DNA of 64,000 nucleotides from Phymatolithon calcareum (Eukaryota; Rhodophyta; Florideophyceae; Hapalidiales): the NCBI GenBank assembly GCA_977006965.1, contig OZ345358.1, positions 62,001 to 126,000 on the forward strand. The letters run 5' to 3'. The notes beneath the pieces are model-generated. The model was not told the DNA's origin, did no database searches, and saw only the letters and a program-made list of their open reading frames with translations. The position numbers and the translations under genes are program-made. Below, in pieces: positions 43,741 through 54,882 of the stretch. Position 1 is the stretch's first letter. Every line of letters starts with the position of its first letter.

Positions 43741-45306
43741 GGACCCAAGCCTGACACTGGCAGAGATGGCAGACCTAAGAAAGCGTCAGCACAAAAGATA
43801 TCTCTGAAGCAGCTTTGCGATAGCGCAGGGATCGCGACGAGATCCCTTTCGTCGACCACGAGTACTTTTGTGTTGTTTCGATGTCTGATGAGCAGTGTGC
43901 TGCAGATTTCAAGTGAGTGTAAGAGGGTTTTGACTAACTGTTAAAGGATTAAAGGTAGGAAGAGGAAAAGGTGCACGGAGAAAAAACGCAACTCTTTTTT
44001 ACTGTTTTTCAGATAAAATAATCGGGCCAATATCTCCGACCGCGCCGGACGACGCGGCGAAACCGCCCGATCCAGGCCCGAATCGCGTACTCTCGTCTTC
44101 GCCTGCGGCAGGCGAGGAAAACACCGACAGCGAATGGGACACTCCGGACAAAGACGGGAACACAAAGACGAACAAGTGAGCTGAAATCGAACCGAGTGGA
44201 GCTGAAGAGGGGGAAGTCCGTCTCATGAAGTTGGTGGGAAATGTAAGGAGGCCAAAAAAGTGGACACAATGGAAGACGAGCAAGTTGGGGAGGTAAAGAA
44301 GAATGAATACCGAGGAGCTAACGATCGTGCAACCAGGAGCATGACAAAGATGGCGTCATGCGTGAACTAGGACTGTCTAGATGGGGGGGGGCTATCGACA
44401 ACGATCTCTCCTGTACTGGATGCGATGGACACCTGCACCAAGAATGTGGTAAATGGGTGCGCAAAGCGTCGAGAAGGCCTGGGAAAATGTGCTCAGAATG
44501 CTACCTGACGACCAGGAAAACGGATATCCTGGAAACAGATGATGAGGAAAATGACATCCCCGTGGACGAGAATCCAGAGGAAACTAAGAAGGCCGAAGAA
44601 AAGTATGAAGAAGAAGACATCATTGATGTCGACAAAGAGGAAAAGAACAACACCCAAAAGAAGCTTATGGACGAGGTAAAGAAGGACAGTGCCGTGGACG
44701 AAATTCAAAAGGAAGCTAAGACAGACGAAGACAAAAATGAAGAGGAAGACATCATTGATGTCGACAAAGAGGAAGAGGAGAACATTCAAAATATTTTGCA
44801 AGGGAACTCTAACAGTCTTGCGAAGAAGCTAGAGAACAGCGCTGGATACTGGGCAATGCGGACGTTCAAAGGCTAGAAAAGGATTGGAGTGTGAAAAGTG
44901 CGAAGGAGAGTAGAGGGGAAGCCTTGTAAATGACGGGGTGCCAAAGGTTCTCGCAAATGGTGACAGGATTCTCAAGGGAGGCCTCCGCCGAGCCGTCAAG
45001 CAGAAATGTCCACCCAGGTCCATCTGGGGCGTGGACTTCGTAGGAGAAACGTACCTGAAAGTTGTTGTACGGGAAGGAACCGAACAAGGGGTTGTGCAGG
45101 AGCTGGGCAAGTATGGCGTGAGGCATTTTCTAAATTTTAATGTGCTGCCACGAGCGGAAGACCTAGACAGCGATGGAGCGAAAAGGGAGAGGTCAAGGAA
45201 GATTGCATATGGATGTGGTCGCAGGATGAAGCGCCTCTTGAATTTCACAACCAATGAAGGCGCGGCAAACTACTACACCGATATCCTCTTTAAGGCTGAG
45301 GCCTAA
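43609..45306 (+). pseudogene. LINE ORF1-like region: basic exon, PHD-like finger and RRM-like domain
   Basis: A + frame to about 43911 meets a donor (AAGTGAGT) and, after a 101-nt intron-like stretch ending TACTGTTTTTCAG (44012), continues in phase as a Pro/Asp-rich segment to 44179. The next frame (44358-44876) encodes a PHD-like C/H pattern (CTGCDGHLHQEC, then CSEC) and acidic repeats containing EEEDIIDVDKEE. A third frame (44938-45306) holds IWGVDFVGETYLKVVV, resembling the RRM-like part of LINE ORF1 proteins. Frame changes separate the parts. Position just upstream of an endonuclease supports ORF1 identity. RNA binding is inferred from family. Confidence 0.5.
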
Positions 45307-45465
45307 CTAGGCAACACAGAAAGCTTGGAAGACAGCAAAGCTGAAAAACACAGCGGAGAAAAAGATGAAGGATTCGAAATAGTCGCACCTAAGTCCAGAA
45401 GAAGAACGAGATCACCCAACGGAACTGCTGAGGCAGGGCTCCGAGAATCATAAACAAGAACAAGA

Positions 45466-46091
45466 ATGAAGACAGTACAAGATGAAGTATGTATGGCGAC
45501 ATACAATGTGCATGGATTCGCAGTCAATACGCACGCAGTGAGCAGTCTTTTGACAGAAAGGAATCCAGATATTCTGGTACTGACAGAGACGTGGATGAAA
45601 CCGGGACAAGCCTCTCCCATGAGACGACCACAAGAAAACGCAATCCCGGAAAAAGAAAAAAACGAGGAAGGACCAGAGGAGGAGTCTTTATGATTTTCAA
45701 AAACAATGATGCCTACCAGGTTTTATTTAAGACTGTCCAGCAAGACCACCCAGAAATTGCATGCAAGTTCAGGGACCTGGTAGTCATCGGGGCATATCTA
45801 TCGCCAAGCATGCCCGCCAAGACCATGACACGTTTGCTTAAAAAGATACAACAGGTTGCGAGGGGCCCAGCAGTATTACTGGGGGACCTGAATTGCAGAC
45901 AAAAAGACTGGGATAAGAGAGGAAACGCAAAAGGGAAGAAGCTCAGTGCATGGGCGCGAAGATCAGGATGGGAGATAGCATCCCCGAGATCACCCACGAT
46001 GCGAAGCCATATCGGAGAAAGCGTTGTCGACGAAATGGCCTCCAGTTGGGCAGCAAGCCACCTTCAAAATAAACTTCAACACTTCGACTAA
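45466..46091 (+). pseudogene. LINE ORF2 fragment: APE-type endonuclease domain, frameshifted and 3'-truncated
   Basis: The first part shows ATYNVHGF and PDILVLTETW, the Asn and Glu motifs of exonuclease-endonuclease-phosphatase folds. After a frame change near 45620 the second part shows RGGVFMIF, VVIGAYLSPS and LLGDLNCRQKDW, the catalytic DxN motif. Non-LTR retrotransposons use this domain to nick target DNA for target-primed reverse transcription. No reverse transcriptase follows: the element stops near 46090. The loss of the 3' rather than the 5' part is unusual for LINEs. Confidence 0.75.
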
Positions 46092-46905
46092 CTGTTAAAC
46101 GGCGCTGACAGCATGTCTTTCACATCCCAAATGGCATCTTAAGTTCATCACATTTGACTTCTACTAGATGTGGCTTGACTGATAACAACGACCAGCTTTC
46201 AATCACTGAACGTAAATCTGGACGGCCATGATTTTTAGGGGTCTGGCGCTCCCATCGGCCACATTTGCGTGCTATATCAGAATCTGCAATACTGCAAGAC
46301 CCGATAAGCATTCTAAAGCAGAACAGAGATTAGCTTTTCTAAACACCGAAAATATCACTCCCGGAGCACAGGGCTCACGATGATGATCATGAATCCCATT
46401 ACAGGCAAGACGCTTCCTTCGTCCAGCGTGATGGGAATGGTTCATTCTTTGCGTCAACGACTATCAAGAAAGAATACCAATGTGTCAAGCCGTGGATTCT
46501 GTTGTGCCCGAGAGCACAAGTCTGAAAGTTCCAGAGAGGCGCCATAGTTTGCACAAAGTACCATGCAGATTAGGTCTTTGAACACTGCTTGCGAGAGTCC
46601 GGAGGATGTCGTCCTCTAGCAGTTGGTGAGTGATCCAACTGGCGGAGCGTGTTTGGAGCGCGTGGAGGCAAACAGGACAGCCCATGAGCTACATTAAGAG
46701 CCGGAGCTAATGACAATGGTATGCAGATTGCGGGAGATGTATGTTGATTGCGAAGATTAAAGGGTCGCAATACTTCATTGCGTATCTGGAAGGGACTGGA
46801 ATTCATATTGCGTACTTGGTAAGGATTGTGATCCTTACTGCAAGACGAGTAAGAGTGTACATAGACATATTTTTGATTGCAATAAAACCGGAATCTCTAG
46901 CAATC
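46092..46905. other. No recognised gene
   Basis: Only short frames on both strands. Several short TTGCG/CGCAA-type motifs occur near 46700-46900. Confidence 0.5.
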
Positions 46906-47019
46906 TAATTGTTTGCAGCCCCGAGTGTAGTTATGACAGAAGGAAAAGTTTTCTGTTTTTTTAAAAAAACAGAAAACTTTTCCTTCTGTCATAACTACAC
47001 TCGGGGCTGCAAACAATTA
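46906..47019. repeat. Perfect 114-bp palindrome (57-bp arms, no loop)
   Basis: Arms run from TAATTGTTTGCAGCCCCGAG to a T7/A7 centre at 46962/46963 and back without mismatch. Confidence 0.97.
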
Positions 47020-47060
47020 TAAAAACAATTGTGGGTTATAACCCACAATTGTTTTTATAA
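47017..47060. repeat. Perfect 44-bp palindrome overlapping the previous one
   Basis: TTATAAAAACAATTGTGGG, then TTA, pairs with its mirror around 47038/47039. It shares 3 bp with the end of the 114-bp palindrome. Confidence 0.97.
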
Positions 47061-47111
47061 CCATAATTCACCCTTTTCATACCCCATTTTGGAATATCAG
47101 CAAGGCTCTAG

Positions 47112-49082
47112 TGTCTATTTTACGAACCCCCTTCAATTGAGGGGCGATTTGAAAGCTCGAAAAAATCCATAGAACAATTCGAAAAAGATCGCTCACGCCA
47201 TATTCGTAAAGCCTGGCTCATCTTCTGCCCGAGGAGTATCCACACTACTACCTTAAATTCGCTTCGTTCGGCGCTAGAAACGAAAATATGTTGGTCACGC
47301 AGAAGTACCGGACCTGCCATTCCAGGAGAAAAAAACCGGCCGCGCGCGGTCGGTACATCAGTATACACCAAGGCAGCATCTGTAAGAGGTCTTGCAGAGT
47401 GCTCCAGACTATACGGAGCCATTTCGAAGCCAAAAAAGGTGAGTAGCATGGTTCAAAATGTACTCGGGGAAAAATCAATGGTCGCGCGAGCATGTTTCAT
47501 CGCATGAAATGGGTTCTGATTCGTCATCCATTGAAGAAGACTAAGATTAAGACTGTCCACATTGTCAACGTGAAGTCAGAGAACGCTGACTATGACATTA
47601 CAGACGCTGAAAAGCTTGAACCGAGCCAAGATCGGCAAAGCGCGTTACCGCCCAGGCCTGCTTACAGTGTTCATTCTTGCCAATCGTCATCGCGAAACGC
47701 CTGTTTATCGTCTACAGTCGCGATTACATGCTCCTCAGAAGGGCATAAAAGCTTCGATACAACCTTAAGAAGCTCTGAACGCCCTCTTCCGAGCACTCTC
47801 GCCTAAGTCTTACAGGGCCCTTGAGACCAAACATTGCACCCGGAACTTGATGTCATCACGCCCGACCGCGAGCCGAATACGTGCGCTCATTGGGTCCCAA
47901 GGTATAAGCGGAAGTTATATGTTCGTTTTAGAGACGATTTTACTCTCAGTTGTGGAAACTTCGCACTCAAAACAGAGACTTCTTATTCGAGATTTGTGGT
48001 GTTGGACTTCATTCGAAGTACGATTGTGTGGTGACGATGTTTCCCCAAGTTACCTGCGAAAACTTGCTGCTTGGACGTCCGCTAAGCTGAAAAGAAAGGG
48101 GCGAAAAGAGACTACAGTGACAGAGCCTGTTAAGTTTTTCGAAATACTCGTCCTCATGGCAAGAGTTGAGTTCGGCGCTGAGAGCGCTTTCTGGAAGTCT
48201 ACCAGGCCGAAGAAGTATCTCCCTGGCCCTTCTTCTTCCAAAACAGGGATGCCGGTGGCCGAATACCTCCGGTTGATTTCATTCAGAGAGCAATCAAGTG
48301 AATTAGGCGACATGTATTTTGCGCAGTACTGCTGGTCACCTCGGTCAAGATTATGTCGATCCCACAAATGACCACAGAAAGCACACTGTGTCAAAGAGAT
48401 TTTGAAGGCGAGATGGCCCACGGAATGGCAGTTCTGTGCTGTCTTATGGCCGCGTATGCCGGTATACGGCGCATTGCATGTGCGGATTCATACTTAGTGA
48501 GTGCTGACTCTGCAGAGATTCATCAAGTGCGCCTATAGTTCATAGGGGCCATCTAACTCTGCTGGTGATTTTCTAGGTTGTTAGCTAGCTGTTATTCTCT
48601 GGTGACCATGCAGAGTGTCAGCAGCACATGACGCAGTGAAGGTTTTGTGAAGTGCCGGGAGAGCAAGTCTTCGATAGCATTTGACAAGCGCATTACTTGT
48701 CGAGGTTCAGTCGCGCCAGAGCGTACATTTGCATTCGAGAGCAGTGTTGGACGCCAAGATACCCCTAAAAAAAGTAAAAGGATGATTGTAGAGGTCATGA
48801 TGACTACTTTTGTTGTGCAAAACAACTGCAGAGTTTGAAAATGAAAGACGTTGACCATTGTGTTCTCACAATGTAATACGCTTGATATTGCCACAATATA
48901 CATTTGCGACATTTCTACTGTTAGGAACTGCTTCACTAAGCATGCTGAAGATATCTATGAGCTTGGCATTGTTGATGCGCTTGATAGCGAGAACTTTCAT
49001 GAGCAAAAAATTAAATGAATCTCTTCCCTCAATTGAGGGAAAAGTGCCCCTCAATTGAGGGAAAATTTCCGTAAAATAGACA
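47112..49082 (+). mobile_element. piggyBac-like DNA transposon E1 (2.0 kb, decayed)
   Basis: Ends TGTCTATTTTACG (47112) and its inverse (to 49082) are flanked by CTAG on both sides (47108-47111 and 49083-49086). Palindromic CCTCAATTGAGG motifs lie just inside the right end, with an imperfect one inside the left. Inside is a broken transposase with piggyBac-type segments. piggyBac elements normally target TTAA, so CTAG here is a variant or marks a related family. Confidence 0.7.
47492..48838 (+). pseudogene. piggyBac-like transposase of E1, fragmented
   Basis: Segments in different frames: a basic N-terminal part (47492-47806), a central part (47847-48371) with PVKFFEILVLMARVEFG and a downstream MPVAEYLRLISF typical of the piggyBac (DDE_Tnp_1_7) N-terminal region, and a basic C-terminal part (48647-48838). 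Each segment has a homologue on the opposite strand in E2, which confirms that they belong to one gene. Much of the catalytic core is missing. Confidence 0.6.
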
Positions 49083-49314
49083 CTAGTGTCTATGTGCCGG
49101 GATTTTTTCCTCAATTGAGGACTGAAAATGATTTTAAGTTTTGGAAACGAAAGCTAGGCACTATCAAGCTCGTTAAAAGCGTGAAGCTCAAGGAAGTCTT
49201 CAACGTGCTTAGCGAAACAGTTCCTGCCAGTAGAAGCACCACAAATATATAGTGTGGCATTTTCACGCCTATTAGAATATGAGCACAAGAGGGTCTTCGT
49301 CTTGAATTTCCCAA

Positions 49315-50718
49315 CTAGCAGTTGTTTTGAACAGCACAAGTAGTCACTATGATATCCTGAGTCCTCCTTTTCTTTTTCTCGGGAGTTAAGAGGGTTCTAG
49401 CACCGCTCGCGAATGCAAATATACGTTCTTTAGCGACGAAACGTCGACGAGTAATGCGCGTGGCAAATGTGTTACCGATGAGTTGCTCGGACATCACTTG
49501 ACAATACCTTCGCTGCTTCATGTGCTGCTGACCCTCTGCACAGGCACCTGAGAATAAAAGTCATCTAAGAATCACGCAAATTGCCAGAAGAGTTGATGAC
49601 TCCTATGAACTATAGTCGCACTTGTTGAAGATGAAGGATTATCGCACTTCTTCCACTCGCCGAGTGCTGTATCTCTCAACCGTTCTTCGGTTAGTGACCT
49701 CCCTTCCCATACCAACAGGATATGGACGCACGGAAGCATCTCAGGTCCGACGGAGGCACAGTGCGCTTTCTGGGGTCAGATATGGCATCGACAGAATCTT
49801 GACAGAGCGACCAGCGGTGCTGCGCAGACTACATGTTCCACTTGGTTGAGCAGTGAATGATATTCACTGGAAGTGTTCGGCGAGCGGCATACCAGTCTTT
49901 GAAGAAGAAGGAGAGTTGAGATACTTAATTGGCCTTGTTGCCCTCCAAAATTTCTCTCGGCGCTGAGCTCAACTCTTGTCATGAGGATAATTATTCCGAA
50001 AAACTCAATCATCTCTGTCAATGTAGTCTCTTGTTGTCCAATTATTCTCAGCTTAGCGACCGCCAGAGCAGAAAAATTTCCCATGTGAACTTGGGGAAAA
50101 ATCTTCATGACGCAATCTTACTCTGTATGAATACCAACAGGTTCGTTTTGTGATGGTTGGTCCCAAGAGCCCTTCAAGACGTAGGAGAGAGAGCCCGGAA
50201 AAGGGCGTTTAGAGATGGTAAAGGTTTTATGGATGCTTTTTTGTCTATTTGATGAGCTTCTGATTGTGACTGTGGATGATAAACTGGCGCTTCGCGATGA
50301 ACATGGGCGAGGATGAGTACTGTAAGCAGTCCTGGGTGGTACTGCGCTTTGCCGGTGTTGGCTCGGTTCAGGGCTGGTGAGCTTCTGCAATGCCATCTTC
50401 AGTGTCCCGTATCTTGACGTTGAACAGGTTGACTGTCTTAAAATTAGTCTTCTTCGGCGAACGCCAAACTATGACGCATTTTACGCAAAGTGATATGCTC
50501 GCGCGACCATTCAGTTTTCCTCCAGTACCTCCTGAACGATACCACACACCCTTTTTTACTTGGAAAAGGCTCCATATTGTCTGGAGCATTCTACGAGACC
50601 TGTCACCGATGCTTCCTTTGTGTGTATGGATGTACCGACCACGAGGGGCCGAACTTTTTCTCGTGGCATGGCACGGACCCGGGACGTCGGTAAACTCGCC
50701 CATCGCGCTCCGGCGCAC
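49315..50718 (-). pseudogene. piggyBac-like transposase of E2, fragmented
   Basis: Minus-strand frames at 50368-50718, 50118-50396, 49776-50108 (TEMIEFFGIIILMTRVELSA) and 49315-49521 (VAKERIFAFASGARTLL) match the E1 segments in order. The N-terminal reading extends into a GC-rich tandem repeat at 50.7-51.0 kb. Confidence 0.6.
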
Positions 50719-50985
50719 GCAAGACTGGGGACGTCAGTAACCCCCCCGCGCAGATCGGCGGGCAGGTCGAGCGAGAGTAAGTCCTGAAGATCGGCACGGC
50801 ACGCGGACCCGGGACGTCGGTAAACTCGCCGATCGCGCTCCGGCGCACGCAAGACTGGGGACGTCAGTAACCCCCCCGCGCGGATCGGCGGGCAGGCCGA
50901 GCGAGAGTAAGTCCTGAAGATCGGCGCGGCACGCGGACCCGGGACGTCGGTAAACTCGCCCATCGCGCTCCGGCGCACGCAAGAA
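50670..50985. repeat. GC-rich tandem repeat, period about 130 bp, 2.4 copies
   Basis: CCCGGGACGTCGGTAAACTC starts copies near 50677, 50807 and 50937. Other shared blocks are ACGTCAGTAACCCCCCCGCG and GAGAGTAAGTCCTGAAGATC. It lies inside E2 and is far richer in GC than the element. Confidence 0.9.
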
Positions 50986-51570
50986 AAACGATGCTCTGCG
51001 TGGCCATTTAAGTGAAATGATTTTCCCCCTCGAGATCTCTCCGTTGAGATCAGAGGTAGGTTTTCTAATTTTGCTGACTATAGCCGTTTTTATGCGAAAT
51101 GGAGCCTCTGGGCTCTGAGTTGAGTCCTCGTGGCTCATCAGAAGTGTTGCCCAAGCGTCTGCAGATGCGTTGGTAACACTATAATAAAAATCTCCTCTTC
51201 TTCTTCGTGGCATGGCAGGTCTGGTACTTCTGGGTGACCACTATATTTTCGTTGCTAGCGCCGAACGAAGAGATTTTAAGGTAGTAGTTGCGGTACTCCT
51301 CACCCACTACATAAGTTCGGCTTTTCAGTAATGGCGCAGATGATCCGTTCTGCGTTCGATTTACTAACTTTTCCGAGCTTTTGAATCCGTCCTCATTTGA
51401 GGACTGGGTCCTCAATTGAGGACTTTCGGCACATAGACACTAGCTAGATATCCAAAATCTAACTCTCACATGCACGGGCACAATTGACATAGACGGTAAA
51501 TCGTTGTCTGTTTCTGCAAGAGCTCGTTGCAATGAAAACCTTTACAACATTTGACAAGAGATTGTAGGCA

Positions 51571-52218
51571 GCTATTCCTGCTTCGTTGTGCGCGATTGCG
51601 GACCAGAAGTTCACAAGCGGTGTTGATCTAAGCGCCGTATTGCCGGCGCCAAGTGGGGCCAGCATACCAGACAATCCGGAACTGCAGGCGAAGATTCGCC
51701 ACCTCGCGCTCGTGTTACATGCCAAGAGTAAGCCACAGCGAAAAGCGGTGTGCAAGCGGAAAATGACAGCAGGGAAGGTGATCATCTCGAAGGCCGAACA
51801 GAAATACGCCCTGAAGGAGACTCTGGCCGCGCTCTGGACGAGTTACGTTGCCCGTGCAATCGGTGACGGAATGCAACACAACCTTGGAGACCGCATTGTG
51901 CGTATGGATCTGCATGGGGCTGTCGTGGAGGTGGTGCGCTCCCGCGATCCTGGTCTCGTTGGAGTCAAGGACATTCTTGTTGCAGAAACTGCCAACACTA
52001 TTCTTTTGGTGACGAGAAAAGAACGTGTGTTGACAATACCGAAGAATATCTCTATCATACGGTTTGTGAGAGGAAAGAAAATTGTGGAACTCATGCCGCC
52101 CGCTCTTACGTTCCGGGTGAGCGAGAGGTCGGCTCGGAAAATGAAAAGGGTAAGACGAGCATTCTACTGTGACGCAACTGCATTCCTCTCAGACGAATTG
52201 CTAAGAAGTGCAAGTTGA
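51571..52218 (+). CDS. RNase P/MRP protein subunit Rpp29/Pop4 homologue
   Basis: The C-terminal half carries the Pop4 core: DLHGAVVEVVRSRDPGLVGV, then AETANTILLVTRKERVLTIPK, followed by a beta-strand-rich tail. In eukaryotes and archaea this Sm-like-fold subunit binds the catalytic RNA of RNase P, which processes tRNA 5' ends, and of RNase MRP. Length (about 210 residues) fits the family. The frame opens just after TAG at 51568 without an ATG; the first in-frame ATG is at about 51763, inside the conserved protein. A possible acceptor (GATTGTAG) at the 5' edge suggests a missing upstream exon. The E2 transposon ends only 130 bp upstream, so the 5' end may have been displaced. Confidence 0.72.
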   Translation, partial: AIPASLCAIADQKFTSGVDLSAVLPAPSGASIPDNPELQAKIRHLALVLHAKSKPQRKAVCKRKMTAGKVIISKAEQKYALKETLAALWTSYVARAIGDGMQHNLGDRIVRMDLHGAVVEVVRSRDPGLVGVKDILVAETANTILLVTRKERVLTIPKNISIIRFVRGKKIVELMPPALTFRVSERSARKMKRVRRAFYCDATAFLSDELLRSAS

Positions 52219-52439
52219 AATAATCGACTAAGCTTTCCTCACTAGCGACGATATGCACATGATTCTCGCCCTGTGTTTTATGGCGCTGCAAAATTGGGAA
52301 TACGAAGGCAACTGCATTCCTCTCCCGGGTGAAACCAGTCCAAAATATGAACCAAACCTGTCCGGTCACCGGAGAACAAGCGATTTGACGATACAAGGCT
52401 TGGTGATCGCGTTGGCCCAGACGTCATCGACGATATTGT

Positions 52440-54250
52440 TCAACTGCTGCCGAAACTTGCAACAGAAGCGGTGTCGCTCATATCCGCATCAGAGGCAGGT
52501 ACGCCGCCGCCGCCAAAGCCCGGGAAGCCGACCCATGAGCCTTGCGGGGCACTGCGAGCAGCTCGGAAGAACATAGCGGCACGCTCTAGATTTCAACGAA
52601 GTGGAAGCACGCCGAGTCCCAAGGCAGCCACGATTTCGCGACGCGCAGAGTCAAGCACCTCGGCGTCCATTCCAAAGCTGGTGGCACTCCCTAGACAGGC
52701 GAGCCGGAGCACGTGCTCAAGTGATTCGCCACGCGCTATTGCCTCAGCGATGTAAACTTTTCGAACGGTGGCCGTGCCACCTTCGATAAGCTCACGGTCA
52801 AACTCAAATTGGCGCTTGAATGGGATGTGTTTAAAAGTCCGTGCAGATATCTCGGCTGCAAGTGCGACATGCTCGCTCGTCCGTCGATGCTCACGCTTCT
52901 TTTCTCGCAGCCCCTTAACATACGTCTTCACGTGCGCAATCTCAGCAGTGCCCCTCTCTGGACGCGCGGAGTAGTACTCTTTCACCCCACTCGCAAGCTC
53001 ACCAGTTCGTCTTGCGGCCGCCCAAGAACTGAGGTCACAACCTCTGCGAATAGGGCATCCGAATCTGCCTTTAGTCGCATTGTCAACACCGTTCCCTCAG
53101 ACCCTGAAGCCCCCGGCGACCGTACCACGGCTGCTGCATCCTCCGTTTTCAGATCGGCAACAGGCAAGGTAAGGATGTTATTGCCTAGTCCCAGCGATTC
53201 GTCCAGTAGGCCCTCATACGTCCACTGAGACAGCAGTGTGCTTACAATATCTACGACGCGATCGATTAGCATTAACCCAACTTCGGTTCTTGCTTGCCGA
53301 GCTTAGTTCAATTGTCCGAACGTTGCGGCTGTGGCTGATGCAACAGTATTAATATCCATGCCGTCAGATGCTGTGTCAGCCTCCGAAAAAGCATAAAACT
53401 CGCTTTCAGGCACGCTGGCCGTGTCGTCTATAACACAAACGGAGAGGGCTTCTGGATCGTGAAAAGCGCGCTGTCCTGGTGCCGCGCTAAGAGCTGGGGA
53501 CAACGGCACGATGGCCGACTTGGGTCCACCGAGCGTACCGCCTGCCATGAGTCTCAAGAATTTCTTCAGCCAGTGCGGCTACGACCGGCCCCGCACTAAG
53601 CATAGGGGCATAGCGCATAGGAAGAGCATCTCCGAGTACTACCAGCTCACGTGCCGCAGCAAGAATGGCGAATACATCGCCACTTAAAACGAGCTCCTTG
53701 GTCAGTCTAGCGTGAGAACATCCGCATCGTAGAGCAAGAAGCCGAAATGAAGCGGTACAGTTCGCATAAAGGGACCTCCCGCGGCATCAAAAACGCGTTG
53801 CGCAGCTGCGGAGGTGCGCGGGGTCACGAGAAAAATACAGCGGAGGGGCGAGGCGGCATCACGCGCACGAAATGCCTTCACAAAATCGCGCGCGCTCGCG
53901 CGCTGGCGCCGCGTAACAGGAAAACTGCAGCTTGCAGCTTCGGCGCCCGCAGAATAGTATCGCTTTGAGCGGACGCAGAAGGAATCACCTCGCGCACACC
54001 ATGCTCTGCGAGGAAGGCGGGGTCTGCGAAAGCGCGGACACAGAGCGCAGATGAGGTACGAAAGTCATACAACGCAGAATCAAGGAACAGTGTCTTCGCA
54101 CCGGGCAGCGAGGAAACTCCTGCAGCGAATGCACGGCGTGCAACCTATTCCGAAGAGCGCTACACGCGCTCCATAGAATTGTTAGGAACGAGTTAGGGTC
54201 GGTAGAATGTCGAGCTTGTCTACGTCAACGAATCTGAAGGGCGATCCCAT
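52440..54250 (-). pseudogene. Vps33-like SM protein gene, multiply frameshifted
   Basis: Minus-strand fragments line up in Vps33 order over 1.8 kb. They are an ATG-led start at 54250, a GAKTLFLDSALYD segment, an LRCIFLVTPRTSAAAQRVF segment, TKELVLSGDVFAILAAAREL, MLIDRVVDIVSTLLSQWTYE (the conserved SM-protein signature), and VLRLACLGSATSFGM near the end. At least four frame changes separate them, one within a G run near 52985. In-frame TAA (near 53304) and TGA (near 52593) codons interrupt the rest. Vps33 serves the HOPS/CORVET tethering complexes in endolysosomal fusion. Because the gene is essential in many eukaryotes, a functional copy should exist elsewhere, unless the breaks are assembly errors. 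Confidence 0.75.
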
Positions 54251-54880
54251 GTCTAGATTTAGTGGTTTACACTACACATTTCCAGACACTCCCGAAAGTT
54301 CGATTGTTTTTCCAGTCCAGTTTCTATTATTGGTCTTTTTTGAAGATTTCATAGGTTTTCGCTCAAAACTTAAAAATGAATAGAGAGGGCTTTTTTTCCT
54401 CAAAGCGCTGTGCTGTCTCTCCCCCACAGGGAAACAGACTTGCATGTGGAGTTCCATAAATTCATATGACAATCGTTTCGGCTTCGAAAAGCGAGTGCAG
54501 ACTCTGCACGCACAATATTATCAAGAATACAGACGGAGCATGTAGCGAAGCAGAGCAAGTCGACATCATTGACAAGGAGACCACACGTTTGTTGCTGTTT
54601 TTTGAAATTTGAGAAACTTTGTGGACATATACAGGGTCCCATACGATAAATAACAACTATTCAGGGTTCTGGCAACTGCACAGTTTGCTCATGCATACGT
54701 GTGCTTGTATGTAATGCGAGTCTAGCAAAGCATTCCCCACCACCCATTACCATCTCCAAGCAGCCCCCAACGGACAGCTCATTCTGACGGAACCTTGTCT
54801 AAGGGTGTGCAAGCTAGACGTCGAGGCTCATCAAAAGTGTTTCCCTAAGCGTCTGCAGATGCGTTGGTAACTTTCTTCTT
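54251..54880. other. No recognised gene; dispersed repeat near 54827
   Basis: GCGTCTGCAGATGCGTTGGT within 54827-54872 also occurs inside E2 at about 51150, with flanking similarity. No coding signal was seen. Confidence 0.5.
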
Positions 54881-54882
54881 CT

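Larger units (their letters stand above)
49087..51439 (-). mobile_element. piggyBac-like DNA transposon E2 (2.35 kb, decayed, inverted relative to E1)
   Basis: Ends TGTCTATGTGCCGG (49087) and CGGCACATAGACA (51427-51439) are flanked by CTAG (49083 and 51440). The inner CCTCAATTGAGG palindromes match E1. Coding segments run on the minus strand. E1 and E2 share the single CTAG at 49083-49086. Confidence 0.7.

Noticed and set aside
44493-44801. Minus-strand frame rich in Phe, Leu and Val
   Set aside because: Complement of the acidic EED repeats in the LINE ORF1-like frame.
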